Notes under the pieces: generated by a model
Told to the model about the DNA's origin: nothing
Seen by the model: the letters and a program-made list of their open reading frames with translations, nothing else
Databases searched by the model: none
In this document: positions 63,117-64,000 of the stretch, one piece after another
Numbering within the stretch: the stretch's first letter is position 1
Layout: every line of letters begins with the position of its first letter
Source of the DNA: Alphaproteobacteria bacterium
GTDB lineage: Bacteria; Pseudomonadota; Alphaproteobacteria; Rhizobiales; GCA-2746425
Assembly: GCA_024743215.1 (NCBI GenBank)
Contig: JANSWZ010000003.1
Span: 248,001-312,000 of the forward strand
DNA: 64,000 nt
Direction: 5' to 3'
Made by a program: the position numbers and the translations under genes

Positions 63117-63463
63117 AGCCTATAAAGTTTGCAGGGTCGTTCAACGGCACCCCCCGATGGCTGTGGTACCTGTACATAGTTTCCACACCTAGCCCTGCAA
63201 AGCCGGCGACGCATTCGCGTCGCCGGTTTTTTTGTGGTTCACGATGGGTGAGCAGATGCGCTTTCCCTTTTATCCCCTGAGATTGCGTAGTGAGTTTGCC
63301 CAGTGAGTTTGAAAGTGGAAATCAACCATAATGTCATGCCTGTTGTCTTCAAGAAGGTTGATTTCTTCCATGCGAAGGTTTTTATGGAAACTTGGAGAGC
63401 GCTTTAATACAGGGCCTGGGCTCAGGACAGCGCATCTTCTGCCAACTTGATGAGGATATTCAT
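63117..63463. other. intergenic region with terminator
   Basis: About 350 bases without a supported gene. The left third holds the terminator at 63203-63233. The remainder, up to the GTG at 63464, shows no hairpin or repeat that I could support. Confidence 0.5.
63203..63233 (+). terminator. terminator of the small basic protein gene
   Basis: CCGGCGACGC and GCGTCGCCGG form a perfect 10-base stem with an ATTC loop, followed by seven T. Confidence 0.93.
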
Positions 63464-64000
63464 GTGAGCCAGGCACTCGTTTTGGACGAAACAGAAACCA
63501 ATACTGCAGCTGAGGCGGAAGATTTGCGTCCCGGGCTTGTTTCTGTTGCGGACAATCCGACGCCGCAAGGTGGCATCCTGCAATGGCTGGATAGTGGAGG
63601 CGTCAAATTGCGCTGTGTGCGCTGGCCTGCCTCGGTTCGGGATGTTCGCGGGACGGTCTGTCTTATTCAGGGGCGCAGCGAGTATATTGAAAAATACTAT
63701 GAGGTGATCTCGGACCTTCGCGGTCGGGGATTTGCTGTGCTGACGTTCGATTTTCGCGGGCAGGGTGGTTCAGACCGCCTGTTGCAGCAGCAGGAACGCG
63801 GTCATGTGGACCATTTTTCAGACTATGTGGCTGATCTTGAAACGGTGATGTCAGAGGTTTTACTGCCTGAGTGTCCGGCCCCATTTTATGCTCTTGCCCA
63901 TTCCATGGGCGGGGCCGTTATGCTGCACAGTCTGGAAAACGGACGGCTGGTTTTCGACCGAATTGTATTGTCAGCGCCCATGATAGGGCTGGCGCGCAAG
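63464..64000 (+). CDS. alpha/beta hydrolase (lysophospholipase-like), 3' end cut by window
   Basis: Serine hydrolase of the alpha/beta fold, lysophospholipase/monoacylglycerol-lipase group. Start is GTG 63464 with GAGGAT upstream. 179 residues are visible before the window edge, with no stop. Key parts: oxyanion-loop region LIQGRSEYIEKYYEV, FDFRGQGGSDR, and the nucleophile elbow AHSMGGAVML with the catalytic Ser. The acid and His of the triad lie beyond the edge. Substrate unknown; no signal peptide, so cytoplasmic. Confidence 0.88.
   Translation, partial: MSQALVLDETETNTAAEAEDLRPGLVSVADNPTPQGGILQWLDSGGVKLRCVRWPASVRDVRGTVCLIQGRSEYIEKYYEVISDLRGRGFAVLTFDFRGQGGSDRLLQQQERGHVDHFSDYVADLETVMSEVLLPECPAPFYALAHSMGGAVMLHSLENGRLVFDRIVLSAPMIGLARK

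Noticed and set aside
1-64000. CRISPR arrays, tRNA or rRNA genes, insertion sequences, prophage
   Set aside because: No regularly spaced repeats, cloverleaf-like or rRNA segments, transposase motifs or phage genes were seen by eye on either strand.

Overview
The window is a stretch of chromosome from an alphaproteobacterium, most likely Hyphomicrobiales (Rhizobiales). Supporting signs: an FrcBCA-type sugar ABC transporter with a ROK regulator; phaA-phbB divergent from phaR; a zinc-free L32; unfused petA-petB-petC; the lgt-midA-pgeF-M24-prs-rplY-pth-ychF block; MarR, response regulator and EnvZ-like kinase genes; and an Hsp20 gene whose leader looks like a ROSE thermometer. Base composition is moderate and even, and genes are dense. 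I saw no rRNA, tRNA, insertion sequence, prophage or CRISPR. Genus cannot be fixed from the sequence alone.

Layout, left part. 1-2.1 kb: a truncated GntR/FCD regulator divergent from a TetA-like MFS exporter. 2.5-10.9 kb: an OmpA-domain protein and a complete tripartite RND pump (outer-membrane lipoprotein on +, inner-membrane pump and adaptor on -). The pump is bracketed on the right by an intact cysteine-containing membrane protein of unknown function and on the left by a decayed fragment of a paralogue of that protein. 10.9-15.3 kb: ROK regulator divergent from frcB-frcC-frcA, with a terminator-like hairpin between frcB and frcC. 15.4-20.7 kb: an unknown lipoprotein, the polyhydroxybutyrate genes phbB, phaA and phaR, rpmF, a small membrane protein and a GlcG/HbpS-like protein. 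20.8-26.7 kb: gamma-glutamyltransferase, petABC (cytochrome bc1), apt and mtnN.

Middle. 26.7-35.1 kb is one long leftward housekeeping run: lgt, midA, pgeF, an M24-fold protein, a lipoprotein, prs, rplY, pth, ychF, mtnN. 35.2-38.5 kb: a BMFP/UbiK-type protein, YbjN, proC, a CsaA-like tRNA-binding protein and a threonine-aldolase-like PLP enzyme. 38.5-41.2 kb is the most distinctive locus, a four-gene leftward bufferin-type operon: a secreted Cys-containing precursor (DUF2282), a DUF692 multinuclear-iron oxidase, a DUF2063 partner and a DoxX membrane protein. This is a metal-stress RiPP (ribosomally made, modified peptide) pathway with a strong hairpin between precursor and oxidase genes.

Right part. 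41.8-48.1 kb: gltB and gltD (glutamate synthase), preceded by a large palindrome. 48.2-53.0 kb: DUF459 protein, lytic transglycosylase, galU and an outer-membrane beta-barrel. 53.2-55.9 kb: kdsD and a PomA/MotB-like stator pair without other flagellar genes. 56.1-58.8 kb: two small envelope proteins, a cold-shock gene with a repeat-bearing leader, and ilvE. 59.1-62.4 kb: a PetP-like MarR regulator, a PetR-like response regulator and its EnvZ-like kinase, then hsp20 on the other strand. 62.8-64.0 kb: a small basic secreted protein and a truncated alpha/beta hydrolase.

Together the genes cover envelope biogenesis and efflux, carbon storage, respiration and nitrogen assimilation. Several regulatory RNA-level or DNA palindromes in the intergenic regions are not explained by ordinary annotation.
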